Source of the DNA: Cheilinus undulatus
Taxonomy: Eukaryota > Chordata > Actinopteri > Labriformes > Labridae
Reading direction: 5' to 3'
Assembly (NCBI RefSeq): GCF_018320785.1
Contig: NC_054869.1
Span: forward strand, 37,475,789-37,539,788
Length of the DNA: 64,000 bases
Part shown: positions 11,921-23,560 of the stretch, one piece after another
Layout of the letters: each line of letters begins with the position of its first letter
Position numbering within the stretch: position 1 is the stretch's first letter
Notes under the pieces: model-generated
The model's input: the letters and a program-made list of their open reading frames with translations, nothing else
What the model was told of the DNA's origin: nothing
Database searches by the model: none
Position numbers and translations under genes: made by a program

Positions 11921-13129
11921 CTAAGTTAGGTTTTTGTTTATTTATACCTTATAAAATCAAAGTTTTTGGAAGTTCCATCTAGAATCATATCTGAAGTAGA
12001 ACCCCTGGGAATAAGAGGAGTAAAGCTCGATCTTGCTCTAATTTGCTTGAAATGAAGACATTGTGAGGCTTTTTGAGAGTCATGAACTTATCAGGTGTCC
12101 TTTTTAGGAACTTCTGTATTATAAAACTCTATTTTGATGCTTTTTTAAAACTTGGCACCTTATTACTCCCTCGTCTTCATCACTGAAATAATTTTTGATG
12201 TCATTAGATGCACACTTTTGCGTATGCCCTGAGGCCCCTTGGTACAAAAGGCTCCAGGCAATTGTCGGATTGCAAGCATGGCAAACATATATATTTCACC
12301 ACAACTCAGTGGCACTACGACTCAATGTCCTCACTCTTTGTTTGTTATTATGTATACCTAAAAAAATCTCACATCTTTTACTGCATGAGTTGACTGACAA
12401 AAGCTGAATTCCTGCTCATCTGGATCCTTTAAATGATCACCTTTCCCTTTATTTGTTTGACTTGAGTTAGTCTGCTGAATATTACCTCCTGATTGAAGCT
12501 CTTCTGCTTGCCGATGATCTTTTGTTCTAGTCCACTCGGTAACTATAAATCTTTGGGAAAATTACATCCACCGAGCAGCGCATCCACCAAATGTTCCCAA
12601 GTCGACACAATCATTTTTATAGGCATACAGATTTAAAACAGGACTGTGATTGGTTCAATTTAGATGTATCAAGCTGTGCTGAACACTGGTGAAGTGGAGA
12701 CTGATTGTCTTAAACCTGATGACAGAGGGACGAGCCATTTGTGTGTTTCTGAGGGATGTAGGTAGATCAAATCAGACATCAATGTTTCTCTGTGTACTCT
12801 GCCTCAGAATGCAATCTATCCTAGGCCCCAGTCTACAGTAATTTACCCGGCATATACTGTGATATGTTTGTGTGTGCACGCTTGTGGTAAACAATGACAC
12901 TGGACCACATTGAAGACAATAGTGAACCGTAGGAGTCTGTTTTCAGGGCAGGTATGCAGATAATAACATCACTTAATCCTCTGTTATTACTCTGTGATCC
13001 TGAAGAGCTCAAAAAAGGGGGACAAAGACGGGCACTTATATGTGCATGAATAAGATTTGTTTAGAGTTAGATGAATGAACAGAGACTTGAATGAGATGCA
13101 GCCTGGAGATGATTTTTTTTTGTATTTCA

Positions 13130-13800
13130 CAATCCATAAAAGTTGGGGCGCTGTGTAAAATGTAAATTAGAACAGATTGCAATGATTTGCAAATGCACAA
13201 ACCCACAATTTATTCACAGTAGAACATAATTTATCAGATGAAACTGAGACATGTTACCATTTCATGAAAAATATTAGCTCATTTTGAAATTTTTTAAGCA
13301 ACACATCTCAAAAAAGTAGGGACAGGGCAACAAAAGGCTGGAAAAGTAAGTGATACTTATGCAAAACAGTTGGAGAAGCAGATCAGGTCAGTAACATGAC
13401 TGGGCATAAAAGGAGTATTTTAGAGAGGCAGAATCTCTCAAAACTGATAGCTGTGGAACAATTTCAGAAAAATGTTAATTTGTGTAAAATTGCAATGACT
13501 TTTAATATCACACTATCTACAAAACATAATATCATCAAAAGATTCAGAGACTGGAGAAATCTCTGTGTGTAAAGGACAAGGCCGAAGGTCTATGGGTGCT
13601 CATGATCTTCAGGCCCTCAGGTGGCACAGCATTAAAAGCTGGCATCATTCTTTACTGGAGATCACTGAATGGGCTCAGGAACACTTCCAGAAATCACTGT
13701 CAACACACTTCACAATGCCATCCACAAATGAAAGTTAAAGCTGTATGAGAAGAAACCATATGCGAACATGGTTCTGGATTGGTGGCAGAATGCTAATTGT
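13130..13800 (+). mobile_element. DNA transposon remnant (Tc1/mariner-IS630-like)
   Basis: It contains the words GGGCGCTGTGTAAAATGTAAA, GATTTGCAAATG and GGGACAGGGCAACAAAAGGC, which I know from a very common fish DNA transposon. It ends around GAAGAAACCATATGCGAAC, before the catalytic half, so it is truncated. The superfamily is from memory. Confidence 0.5.
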
Positions 13801-13869
13801 AGAAAGGTAGGTCCCTGAAATTATGATGCGACAAAAAGGTGGTGGATAACTTACTCTTAGCTCTGAATT

Positions 13870-14035
13870 GCTTTCCTATGTTCTAAATTTTTCTATTTTA
13901 ATGCCTTACTTTTGCCCCATTTCATATCCTGTAATGCTCATGTTATAAATGCTTTGACTTTAACTCTGTGAAGCACTTTGAAAGGTTTTATGACTACATG
14001 TTGCTCTGTAAAATAAACTTGCCTTGGCTTGCCAT
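13870..14035 (+). mobile_element. LINE 3'-tail-like fragment
   Basis: TGTGAAGCACTTTGAAAGG followed by AATAAACTTGCCTTGGCTTGCC matches the typical 3' end of fish L2/Rex-type LINEs (GTGAAGCACTTTG...AATAAA...GCCTTG). Only the tail is present. Confidence 0.5.
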
Positions 14036-14668
14036 GTGAAACTACCACCCATGAACCATTAGCACACACCCCTGTGTAACAGCAGCTTGGCTTAGGTGGG
14101 GGAGGCCATGTTTAGGAAGTATGAATGAATACCAGACCTCCAGCTGCCTCTTGTCTTCCACAGCCAAAGGGGCCTCTGGGATATGATGTCACAGGGAAGA
14201 ATGACCTTATTTACTGACCCAAGACAGTTTACAGACACAACAGGTCTGTATCTTTAGGGCTAGGGTTAGGACAGTTGGAGTATACCACGCGTGTAAGATG
14301 TAGGCACAAAAGGAGGTGAAGTCAGCTTTCTGTGTATGCTCCACAGTTCCTGCACTGGGCTTTACCTGGACATCATAGAACGATCATGTGGCATAATGGG
14401 TCAACCAAAGGATGGCCCATTAGTTACTTGCTGGACAGGTGTATATCAACTTTCACATACTTAGGTTAATAGATGAATAACCATAGCTCCACCAACTTTT
14501 TATCAAAATAAGGAACTACGGGTATATCAAAGATTAGTACAATAACTTAACCACAGAAAAAAAGAACTTGTTATGGATTGAGAAGGAAAAAAGGTCATGG
14601 TAAAAAGTAAATGTTTGATAATACAAGCTGCAGGTGACTTTTGACTTGCCCACTGAGCTGTCTGTGAG

Positions 14669-14859
14669 ATTTGTTGTTGTTGTTTTTTTTTTAAGATTTA
14701 TTTTTGGGCTTTTCATGCCTTTATTCAATTGGAGGAGGACAGTGGATAGAGCTGGAAATGGGAGAGATTGGGGGAGAGGCATGCGGCAAAGGGCCGTGGG
14801 CCGGATTCGAACCCCGGCCGCTCGCGCACATGAGTAGACTGCTAGGCCATCTGCGCACC
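14669..14859 (-). mobile_element. tRNA-derived SINE with 10-bp target-site duplication
   Basis: The minus strand starts GGTGCGCAGATGGCCTAGCA (tRNA head, A-box) and has a B-box-like GGTTCGAATCC (read from GGATTCGAACC on the + strand), a body, and an A-rich tail. TGTCTGTGAG flanks both sides (14659-14668 and 14860-14869), so both ends are fixed. It is the same family as 35465-35660. Confidence 0.85.
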
Positions 14860-15615
14860 TGTCTGTGAGTTTTTTAAACTGAACTGAAACATTAAGGAGC
14901 AGTGGTGGGCTTACATCCCTGTGGCTGCAAGAAGACACTGCAATGGCTAAACCAAAGTGTCTGAAAGGGACAATAAAGCATGCAATTAAAATGATTGATG
15001 GACTAATAATGAACTGTAACTGCACTGCAATTAATGCATTAATTCTAACAACACTAGTAAAAACCCTTGATAACATTTTTAGTCATCAAAACTGTTTATT
15101 ATAGCCAGTATTTGAAGTGATCTTGTCATTGACTCTCACTGAAGGTGGCCTACATCTTGTTCAGTGTTCAGAGAGAAAGAGACTCCATTAAATCTTATCG
15201 ATTCCCGTCCCTATGGCCAAAGGCATTCTGGAAACTGCAGATTAAGAGATGATTTTCAAATAATCTGACTGCAATCACAAAAAAAATACTTAAAGTGACT
15301 GAGTACTCATTACTTAAAACTAAAAATTATGCCCCTGCCCCTGCCTCAATTCAGCAACAGAGAACTCAAATTGCTATTTTGATTGTAATGTTATCACAGA
15401 TTTTTTTTTAACAATCTCCAACTGTTCAGTCTCACAGTGAATGACAGAAAGTTGCACTTTAATCCCATAAGTACTCTTTCACAGAGGTCGGTTATTTGTC
15501 AATTTCCTGTTCAGGATGGTCTACACAGTCAGGACTTCTCTTACTGAGTCAGTAACGTCACTCATGGCGCAAAAGTGTTTAATGGCACAAAGGCATTCTG
15601 GGAAAACTATGTAGA

Positions 15616-16228
15616 TTTAGGAGACATATTATGCAAAAATCACCTTTTCAGGGTTTTCTAACAAAAATATGTGCCCCTGGCCTCTCCACAGCTCCCCAAG
15701 TACCCAAAAAATCCATCCCCTCCCCCCGTCTTTCTCCAGCTTTGAGAAAATGTGTGCTGAAACAAGCCGTTCTCAGATTTTGCTCCTGGTGACCTCAACA
15801 GGAGCGTAAGCACCCGCTCCCTGGTTTGGTTGGCCCTCCCCCACTTGGAGGAAAGTTCCGCCCTCCTCTACTGATCCTCTCAGCTGCAGCTGAGATGCTG
15901 GATAGCTCAGTGGGTTATCCTGCTGACTACTGCCTGGGAGGTTAATGGTTTGAATCCCAGTCAAGCTTAAAACTTTGGATAAAAGTGTCTGGAGTATTGC
16001 ATCCATTTCCTGAGAGGGGTGTGGTCAGGGGTGGAGTCAGACAGCTAATTACCATTTAAAGCCACAGACACAGAAACGGCTCGTTCTGAGAAGGCCTGAA
16101 ATAGAGGGGGTTTCAGACCTACAAAAATCCTGTACTGGAGTGATTTTTCAGCAACAAACTTCATAGGTATGTTTTGGGGACCTCTGAGACCAATTTAAGC
16201 TCGTCTTAAAAGGGTAAATCTCCTTTAA
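15616..16228 (+). mobile_element. Non-autonomous element with short inverted ends and a tRNA-like core, copy 1
   Basis: About 613 bp bounded by TTTAGGAGAC on the left and TCTCCTTTAA on the right, which are inverse of each other. A second copy in inverse orientation lies at 32427-33034. Shared words include GACATATTATGCAAA-type ends, TGCTGAAACAAGCC and GGTGTGGTCAGGGGTGGAGTC. There is no coding capacity. It resembles a MITE that carries a tRNA-like promoter. Confidence 0.65.
15898..15966 (+). repeat. tRNA-like sequence (A- and B-box) inside the element
   Basis: TAGCTCAGTGGG at 15903-15914 fits the pol III A-box consensus, and GGTTTGAATCC at 15947-15957 fits the B-box with one mismatch, 32 bases apart. 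The acceptor stem does not pair well, so this is a tRNA-derived relic, not a functional tRNA. Confidence 0.6.
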
Positions 16229-17919
16229 GAGATGATTGTCGAATAATTTGAGTGCAATGACAATAAAATACTTAGAATGATTGGGTACTGATACTTAAAA
16301 CAAAAAATGTGTTCAATCAACTTAGAAAAATAAAGCTGAACTAGCCATATCTGGATTTTTAAGTAAAAAAAATGCAATCTATCAGTTTTTTCTTTTTAAT
16401 AAAATTGCAAAAACTCTGAAATTCCAATTTCATTTGGTCATTTTGGGGTACTGAGTGTAGATTAAAGAGAGAAAAAAAATAATGTAAACCATTCTAGCAT
16501 CAGGCTGCAACGTAGCAAAACTGAGAAAAGGTGAAGGGGGTCTGAATTCTTTCTACATGCACTGTATTTAAAGATGTTACAGACACAGATATCAGTTGTA
16601 CATTATCAAATTTAACATGCAAAACTCTATACATGAAGAATACTTGTATTCTGTTTCTAGCCTTCTATGCTACTTTGGGGGTCACAGGATGAAAAGTTTG
16701 GGAAGCTTTTATGCCTTGTTAATAAAAACACACTGTGAAAGCAGGTACAATAGTTTAGATGATGACTCCTATTAAATCAACTGTCTGACTTACAAGAGCA
16801 AAGTTATATTTAAATCCAAGCAACTCCTTTCCACTGTCTCCCTGCAACTTTATTTTACCCCCTTCTTCCTCTGTCATCCCTCCTCTTCATCTTTGTCTCA
16901 TCCCATTCTTTTCACTCTATCCTCCTTTCATTAGAGCTAAGTCCCTGATTTGTATTCTAGGATAACAGCCAAGATTAAAGTAGGCACTGATAAAAAAAAA
17001 ACATCATTTGCATGATGCATTCACTGATTAGGCTAAGCGGCCCTCTTAATTGTGTTGTTTTGCACATGGTGGGGCTCTCATGCTGATACTCTGTGGATCT
17101 TCTGCGTCCCATGCAATCTCTCCAATTCTCTTCAATTTCCTGCCCTCTTCAGCACGTCCGGCCCACCTTCCTCCTGCTGTTACATGTACGGTGACTCGTA
17201 ATACTGGATCAGGGTTCAGAAGAGTTAATGGTGAATTATCTGTTAGTCACTCTGAGTCCATCAAGAGCCTCATATAGAGAGGATATTGAACCAGGAGCAC
17301 GATGATCTGTCCTTTTTTAATGTTGTTGTCTGTGTGTATGTTTGTGTGAGTGTGTTATCCCCCCAGAGCAATATCCTCTTGTGTCCTAATCCAATAGGCA
17401 GCAGGGTACAGACAGAGTTGTGAATGGCCGCACATTGGATGTGAAATTGCAGTAAACGCATTAAAGGTGATGTGAAGGGGATGACACAGAGGCCATTCTT
17501 TCATTATCTCCAAAATAAAAACAGACACGATCGATCTGACATGGTCACAAACATACACCACTACAGAGAGCTCGAGCTGTTATATTGGCTGAAAAAATGA
17601 TGCTTAGTGAGCTTGCTCTGATAGGACACAACAACCATTAAAAGTGCTAGTAACTCAAAGCCTAGACTCTGATAAAAAAGTACAATAGACAAATGAACAA
17701 CAGAAATGTTTTACAGTATTTATCACACAAAAAATCCCCAAAAAGGAAATAGGTAATCCTACAGTATGTAAAGAATAAAACCTGTAGGCCACACCCCAGT
17801 GTAGCTTGAATTTCTGTGCTACAGACCATGATTTGTATTTATAACACATAGGCAAACATTCATTTAAAAAGAAAGAGGCAGTAGTTCTGGGTTTAGCTCG
17901 GTGATTCTCAACACACTAC

Positions 17920-18170
17920 ACTTAAGGGTTGATCCTATTTCTACCCCTTAGTCCTTATCTTAGCCCTTTCCCTTGGTTCTGCGTGTTCACGTCAGGTGAA
18001 GGGGTATTCCACTTCTCTTTTAAATCAAGGGCTAGGGCTAAGGGGCAAGGGTGACATAGCCCTTGAAATGAAGATTTTTCAGGACCACATTTGAAACTAC
18101 GGGATGAATTTCCCACCATGCACTTGCGAAATGGCACAATGGACTCATTAATGTTCACGGTGGTGTAGAT
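17920..18170. mobile_element. MITE-like repeat with partial inverted repeat
   Basis: ACCCCTTAGTCCTTATCTTAGCCC near the left is partly inverse to GGGCTAGGGCTAAGGGGCAA at about 18029. The GGGCTAAGGGG word is typical of a fish MITE. Outer ends were not resolved. Confidence 0.4.
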
Positions 18171-18443
18171 AGCGCTGGGATTGTCATTTCACTGGTTTGC
18201 CTCTGATGACCCTGTGGCAAGTTATATAAGTCGCCATTACAACATAAGGAAATAATTGGGACGAAGTGTTTCCCACATGAGAGCTTGTCCTTTTCATTAG
18301 GTCACAAGTGTCCTTTCTTATTTCCAATAAATCTTTATTAAGTCCTTTTAAGATTTAAGTTTAATTTAATACCATAATGATGTTTTTGATTGTAGCCTAT
18401 TAATTCACAATTGTATCACTTTGTCTTACATTTCTTGTCTGTA

Positions 18444-19937
18444 CACATGAGGACAAAATTATTAGCCATCCCCCTTGGATGCTGGAATTATTTTACTATG
18501 CACACAGAAATGAAAATATTCCCCAAGAAACAAAAACTACCAGGGTTAAAATTATTAGCCCCCTGGTGCTAATTGTTAAAAGTATATTGTTTTTGCTGGA
18601 TAACAGCCTGCAGTCGTTTGTTGTAGTTCCCAACAAGTCTCTGACACGTCTTCTGAGGAATCCCAGCCCATTCTTCTTTGGCAACTCTCTCAAGCTCCTC
18701 CAGATCTGATGACCTTCTGGCACCATGGACCTTCGTCTCCAGTTCACCCCACAGATTTTCAATGGGATTTAAGTCAGGATTTTGTGCAGGCCACTCAATA
18801 ATGTTCACTTTGGTCTTCTGAAGGTTGTTCTTCACTAGTAGTGACGTATGTTTTGGGTCATTGTCATTTTGAAAGAAAAAGTGACGACCCAGACCCAGTC
18901 TTGTTGCTGACTGGTTCAGGTTTTCTTTCAAATTTCCACATATCCTTCTTTCTTCATGGTTCCTTCCACCTTGACAAGGTTTCCAGTTCCAGATGCACTG
19001 AAGCATCCCCACAGCATAATCCTCCCACCAGCATGTTTCACTGTGGGGATGGTGTTCTTTAGGTGATACGCCTCTCCCTTCTTTCTCCAAACATAACCAA
19101 TGTCTCTGTGACCAAAGAGCTCTAGTTTAGTTTCATCTGACCAAAGGACACGCTTCCAGTATTCATAATCCTTCTCCAGGTCGGCCTGGCATACTTCAGT
19201 CTGGCTTGAAGGTGTCTCTTCTACAAAAGGGGAGTTTTTCTTGATCTGTAACCTCGCAGTCCATTTCTGTGCCAGGCTCTTGTGATGGTCTTCTTTGAGA
19301 CTACAATTCCTGTCTTGGCAGTTGTTCTGGGCTCTTTAGACACATCTCTCACTAGTTTTCTTTCCAATGTCTGAAATCTTTCTCTTCCTACCTCTGCCAG
19401 GCTTGTTCTGTTCTGTGTGGCTCTAACTGAATTTCTTGATGATACTTCTCACTCCAGTTCTTGACTCTTGGAAATACTGTGGCAACTTTGTAGATCCTTC
19501 TCCTGCTTTGTGAGCTTTAACAATTTTTCTCAAGTCTAAACTGATTTTTTTTTGGCATGGTGCCTTCTCAAGTATCCGCTCAAACCCTTTCAGAGGCTTT
19601 ATACTGTGTGTAAACTGGAAAATAACTATTGGTTTTAACTTGATTTTACAAGCTCTGAGCATTGCAAAGTTAAGGCACGTCATTGACTAACAGTGGTTTT
19701 TAATATGGCTCAACTAGATAAAAAGGGGGCTAATAATTTTAGTTAGTTTATCATTTTAATTTTAGTGAAATAATTTTGCTTCTGTGTGCAAAGTAAATTA
19801 GTTTAAGCATCCAAAATAAAACTAGAATGTTTGGAAAAGCTGTGTGAAAAACTCTCCACTCTGTTTAACAGCACTTAGAAAATACTTGAGAAAAACTGAC
19901 ATTTTCATAGGGGGGCTGATAATTTTGTCCTCATGTG
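18444..19937 (-). mobile_element. Tc1-like transposon with IR/DR ends
   Basis: CACATGAGGACAAAATTATT opens the left end and its near-perfect inverse closes the right end at 19937. Second copies of the core (TTAAAATTATTAGCCCC at 18546-18562, and its inverse at about 19724-19740) lie inside both ends, the IR/DR layout of Tc1 elements. TA precedes the left end; the right flank reads GA, so one TA has mutated. Length 1494 bp is normal for a full element. Confidence 0.9.
18569..19561 (-). pseudogene. Tc1 transposase, frameshifted
   Basis: The minus strand encodes an N-terminal DNA-binding part (19423-19561, LRKIVKAHKAGEGS) and a C-terminal catalytic part (18569-19090, QNDNDPKHTS then NPDLNPIENLWGELE). 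The last D and E of a DD34E triad are visible. The two parts are in different frames, with stops between, so no full transposase is made. The product would cut and paste the element at TA sites. Confidence 0.85.
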
Positions 19938-20049
19938 GATGTATTAAATTGCTATCTTATCAAATTCATATTGGTGTTGATTAGTATGAAAGGTGACGTT
20001 TAGATTAAGCTTAAATGATTAATGGATAGAAATATTATTCATTTATTTA

Positions 20050-20260
20050 AGATCATTTTTGTGCTTTTTGCCTTTATTTGATAGGACAGCTGAAGAGAGA
20101 CAGAAAACATGGGGAGATAAGTGTAGAGACACGAGCACTTAACAGCACCAGAATTGGGATTCGGTCCTGCAACCATAGGTGGTTTTAGTCATTTAAAAGC
20201 CACAGGCAAAGAGCAGTATGAGGCTCTTCTCCATTTTGCTTAAGGCAATCATAGCAGGTG
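20050..20260 (-). mobile_element. SINE fragment fused to another repeat
   Basis: GCCTTTATTTGATAGGACAG and CTGAAGAGAGACAG are the body of the SINE family at 11055. The tRNA head is missing. From about 20180 the sequence switches to the GTCATTTAAAAGCC...TATGAGGC repeat also seen at 10680 and 30985. Confidence 0.45.
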
Positions 20261-20789
20261 AACAAAATATTTTGAAGAATTTCTTTTCTAGAAGCAAAGC
20301 CACATGACTACAGGATGTGTGAGCATGTATTACTCGCTCATCATTTCTCTAATGGCAAAGAAAATAATTCATTCTCCACATCTCAATAGTTTAGCACATC
20401 CTTGTGCAAGGTAAAACTCAAACTGTAAGACAATTTACGAATCGTCCATGGTGTAAAATCCAATTTTCTACCACAGATCTTGTTTTATCAGTAATCTTAT
20501 GCATTTTTAACATAGGAAACATACTGTTTCATTGATTTGATATTTCTATGTAGAACTTCCTTCATATAATTTGTTTAACATGAGTATAAAGTTTTTTTTT
20601 GTGGACTTCAACTTAGTAGGTGCAGGAGTCCTTATCAAATCTTATTTAGATGTTTTAATGCACTCTGGATATATTATTTTTATTCTAAATGCTCGTCTTA
20701 ATTTTTAATAATTTTCTACACACCTTTGCCTAATGGTAAAACTATGTCTGCAGCCAATACATCAAGGACTGTAGCCTCTGTAAATTGAC

Positions 20790-22057
20790 ACCAGCTCAAG
20801 TGCCTCAATTAACTAAGTATGAAGACACCTGTGTTTGGAAGGTCCAGTCATGGGTTAATCAGTGTTCCTGGCTACCTTTACACAATGGAGACAAAAGAAC
20901 ACTCCAGGCAACTCAGAGCAAAGGTTAATGAAAAGTATTAGTCAGGGGATGGATACAAAAAACTTCAAGGTATTGAACCCTCCAGAGTGCAGTTAAATGC
21001 ATCTCCAAGAAATGGAAGGAGTATAGCACATGTAAATCTACCTAGATCAGACTGCCCTCAAAAACTGAGTGACCGTGCAAGGAGTCTAGTGAGAGACCCC
21101 CAAGACACCCTTGACTACTCTGAAAGAGTGCCACCTTCAGCAGCTGAGATGGGAGAGACTCTGCATACAACAACTGTTGCTTAGCCTCTTCACCAGTCAG
21201 AGCTTTATGTGAGAGTCTCAGAGAAAGTCACTGTTGAAGAAAATTCAAATTAAATCTCGACTAGAGTGCACCAAAAAGCATGGAAGACTCCATGGTCGAG
21301 TGGAAGAAAGTTCTTTGGTCTGATGAAATGGTGCTTTTAGCCATCAGTCAAGATGCTATGTTTTGCAGACAAACACTGCACATCACCATGAACACACCAT
21401 CCCAATTGTGAAGCACAGTGGTGGCAGCATCATACTGTGGGGATGCTTCTCAACAGCCGGCCCTGAATATTTTATAAAGGTAGAGGGTAAAATTAATGCA
21501 GGAACATTTTTGAAAAAAGTCAGTTAGCAAGAGAACAGCAGCTTGGGATTATTGAGAGGATTTATTTTCCAGAAAGACAATGACCTGGAGCATACAGCGA
21601 AAGCTACACAGAAATGATTTAATGACAACAAGATGAATGTTGTGGACTGGCCAAGTCAAAGCCAAGACCTCAATTTAAATGGCTGGACTTGAAATGGGCT
21701 GTTCTTGCCCAATCCCCATGCAACCTCACAGAATTCGAGCAGTTTTACAAAGAAGAATGGAGTAAAATCGCAGTGTCTAGCTGTGCAAGCTTGATTGAGA
21801 TCTGTCCACACAGACCCAGTGCTGTGAGTGCAGCCAAAGGTGCATCTACTAAATACTGACTGGAAGAAGGTGAATATTTATCTTATTTTACATTAAATAC
21901 ATTCATTTAATTTACATTACTTAGAAATCTGTTTTCACTTTGTCATTAAAGACATGTTTTCTTGTCTTTTTTGTTTGTCAAAAAAAGCCAAATTCTATTG
22001 ACCATGGTTGATTTATAAAACATCCAAAGGGGTTGGATATTTTTATAAGCACTGTAA
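20790..22057 (+). mobile_element. Tc1-like transposon remnant (family B, copy 1)
   Basis: It carries transposase-derived sequence in scrambled frames: a DNA-binding region (KLSDRARSLVRDPQ at about 21060), then text such as GTGGTGGCAGCATCATACTG, and a right end CCAAAGGGGTTGGATATTTT..GCACTGTA. The left end was not found. The same family occurs at 53399-54085 and 61417-62475. Confidence 0.75.
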
Positions 22058-23379
22058 TATTTTATAAGGTCTATGCTTAATGCTTTATTATGTAACATAG
22101 ACAAAAGCACTGTCACTGACAATGAAAACATGGCACATGGGCATTCTTATTTCCCCTGGATAGGCTCACACACAAAACTCCCAATGAAAACTTCTGCAAC
22201 AATAATAGGCAACATTTATCAAATAAATAAATAAATATAGTTACAAAACATGCTTCTGATACAGAGGCTGCTGTAACACTTAACACCTGACTCAACACCA
22301 AACGTCCCACATGGGTCTAACAGAGGAGGAACCATGCTCCGCTCCTCCGCTGCAGGCACAAGCTGTGGGTCAGATGCATTGTTCTGTTGTCACATTCAAT
22401 CGAGCACAGGTCCACATGATCACTCAGAGCAGACAATCACAGGAATGAGTATTCGACAACAAAGGAACTAATTCAATGGACGCCCCCACTCTGCTCCAAT
22501 CAGAGCCCTCTGTCCCATAACTGTGTGCTGCTTAGCCATGTTCAGGGGTCATTTAATACTAATTGTTTTTTCTGCTCTGTAAATAATGTCTGCAAAAAGG
22601 TCAGCAGATGAGGAGTTTAGAAAATGCTGCTTGTATTTAATTTTCTCTACATGTGACAGTGATACTCAGAAACTTTATGTACGTTAAAAGAAGCTGCACA
22701 ACCCCTTCAAAGGTTATTAAAACAATATATCTTGGTTATATCACCTGTACTATATGTGCCATTTACAGTTTTTATGTTGCTCACTGCAACCAGACAACAT
22801 GGAAAAGCCAGGTCATAACTTGTGGACCTTGTAAACGAGAAGGGGACAGGGATATAAAAATACATGGATGGCTCGGCTCAGTGTAGACAGGCCAATTCCA
22901 TTTCTTTCCCAACACATCACAAATTATGTCGACAGTGCATTGGCAGGCGTAAAAAAGGCAGTGGGCCAAGAAAATAGAGCCTTTCTCGGTACATTTGTCT
23001 GTCTGTGTCCATGTTTAAAGTCTCTATTAAGGATTCTTTAAAATTAAAACCCATTCTAGTGTATCTCTGATCTACTTTCATCTTGGATTTGGATTAACTG
23101 GAAGCCAAAGGATAACATTTAGAAGAATAAGGGTTAACTCACAGGCTGACAAATGGTCTGACTTTTCTCTAGCATGATTCATTCATGCAGAACTCATTCT
23201 TCTGTTGCTTCAGCTCAACAAATAATGCATCTGAACTGATTGATGTTTACCTCACGCTGATTATTGATTAAAAGGCAGAGAAAACAATCACAACATCCAG
23301 GCGGACAAATAGGTCTACATAGGAGGAGTTTACGTGCAGGGAAAAGTGCAAGCAAGCAGCTGGGCCTCATGGGTGTGTT

Positions 23380-23560
23380 TTTTCACTCACGTGTGGGGGC
23401 GGGCTCTCCATAGTAATTGATGGCTCTTGGGCTGGGGGAGTATATCCACTTACAGCTGAAATTCTGGGCGAGCCTCTCGCGGCGTCACTTCTCCAGTGGA
23501 CCCTCCACGTGAGCCAAAAAAGGCTGGAGCTCGCGGACAGGCGCTGCCATTAATCACAGC
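23380..23560 (+). promoter_or_regulatory. Possible regulatory patch with GC-box and two CACGTG sites
   Basis: CACGTG occurs at 23388-23393 and 23506-23511, with GGGGGCGGGC at 23395-23404 and several CpG dinucleotides in otherwise AT-rich DNA. It lies 3.4 kb before the candidate ghr exon 1. It could be an alternative ghr promoter or enhancer. This is inference only. Confidence 0.25.

Noticed and set aside
14534..15076. 180-codon open frame on the minus strand
   Set aside because: It runs through the SINE at 14669-14859 and low-complexity flanks; no motif and no splice context. Chance frame.
15898..15966. Functional tRNA gene
   Set aside because: A- and B-boxes are good, but the acceptor and anticodon stems do not pair well and it sits inside a repeated element.
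17050..17277. 75-codon frame MCCFAHGGALMLILCG
   Set aside because: No recognised domain, splice context or repeat match; treated as chance.
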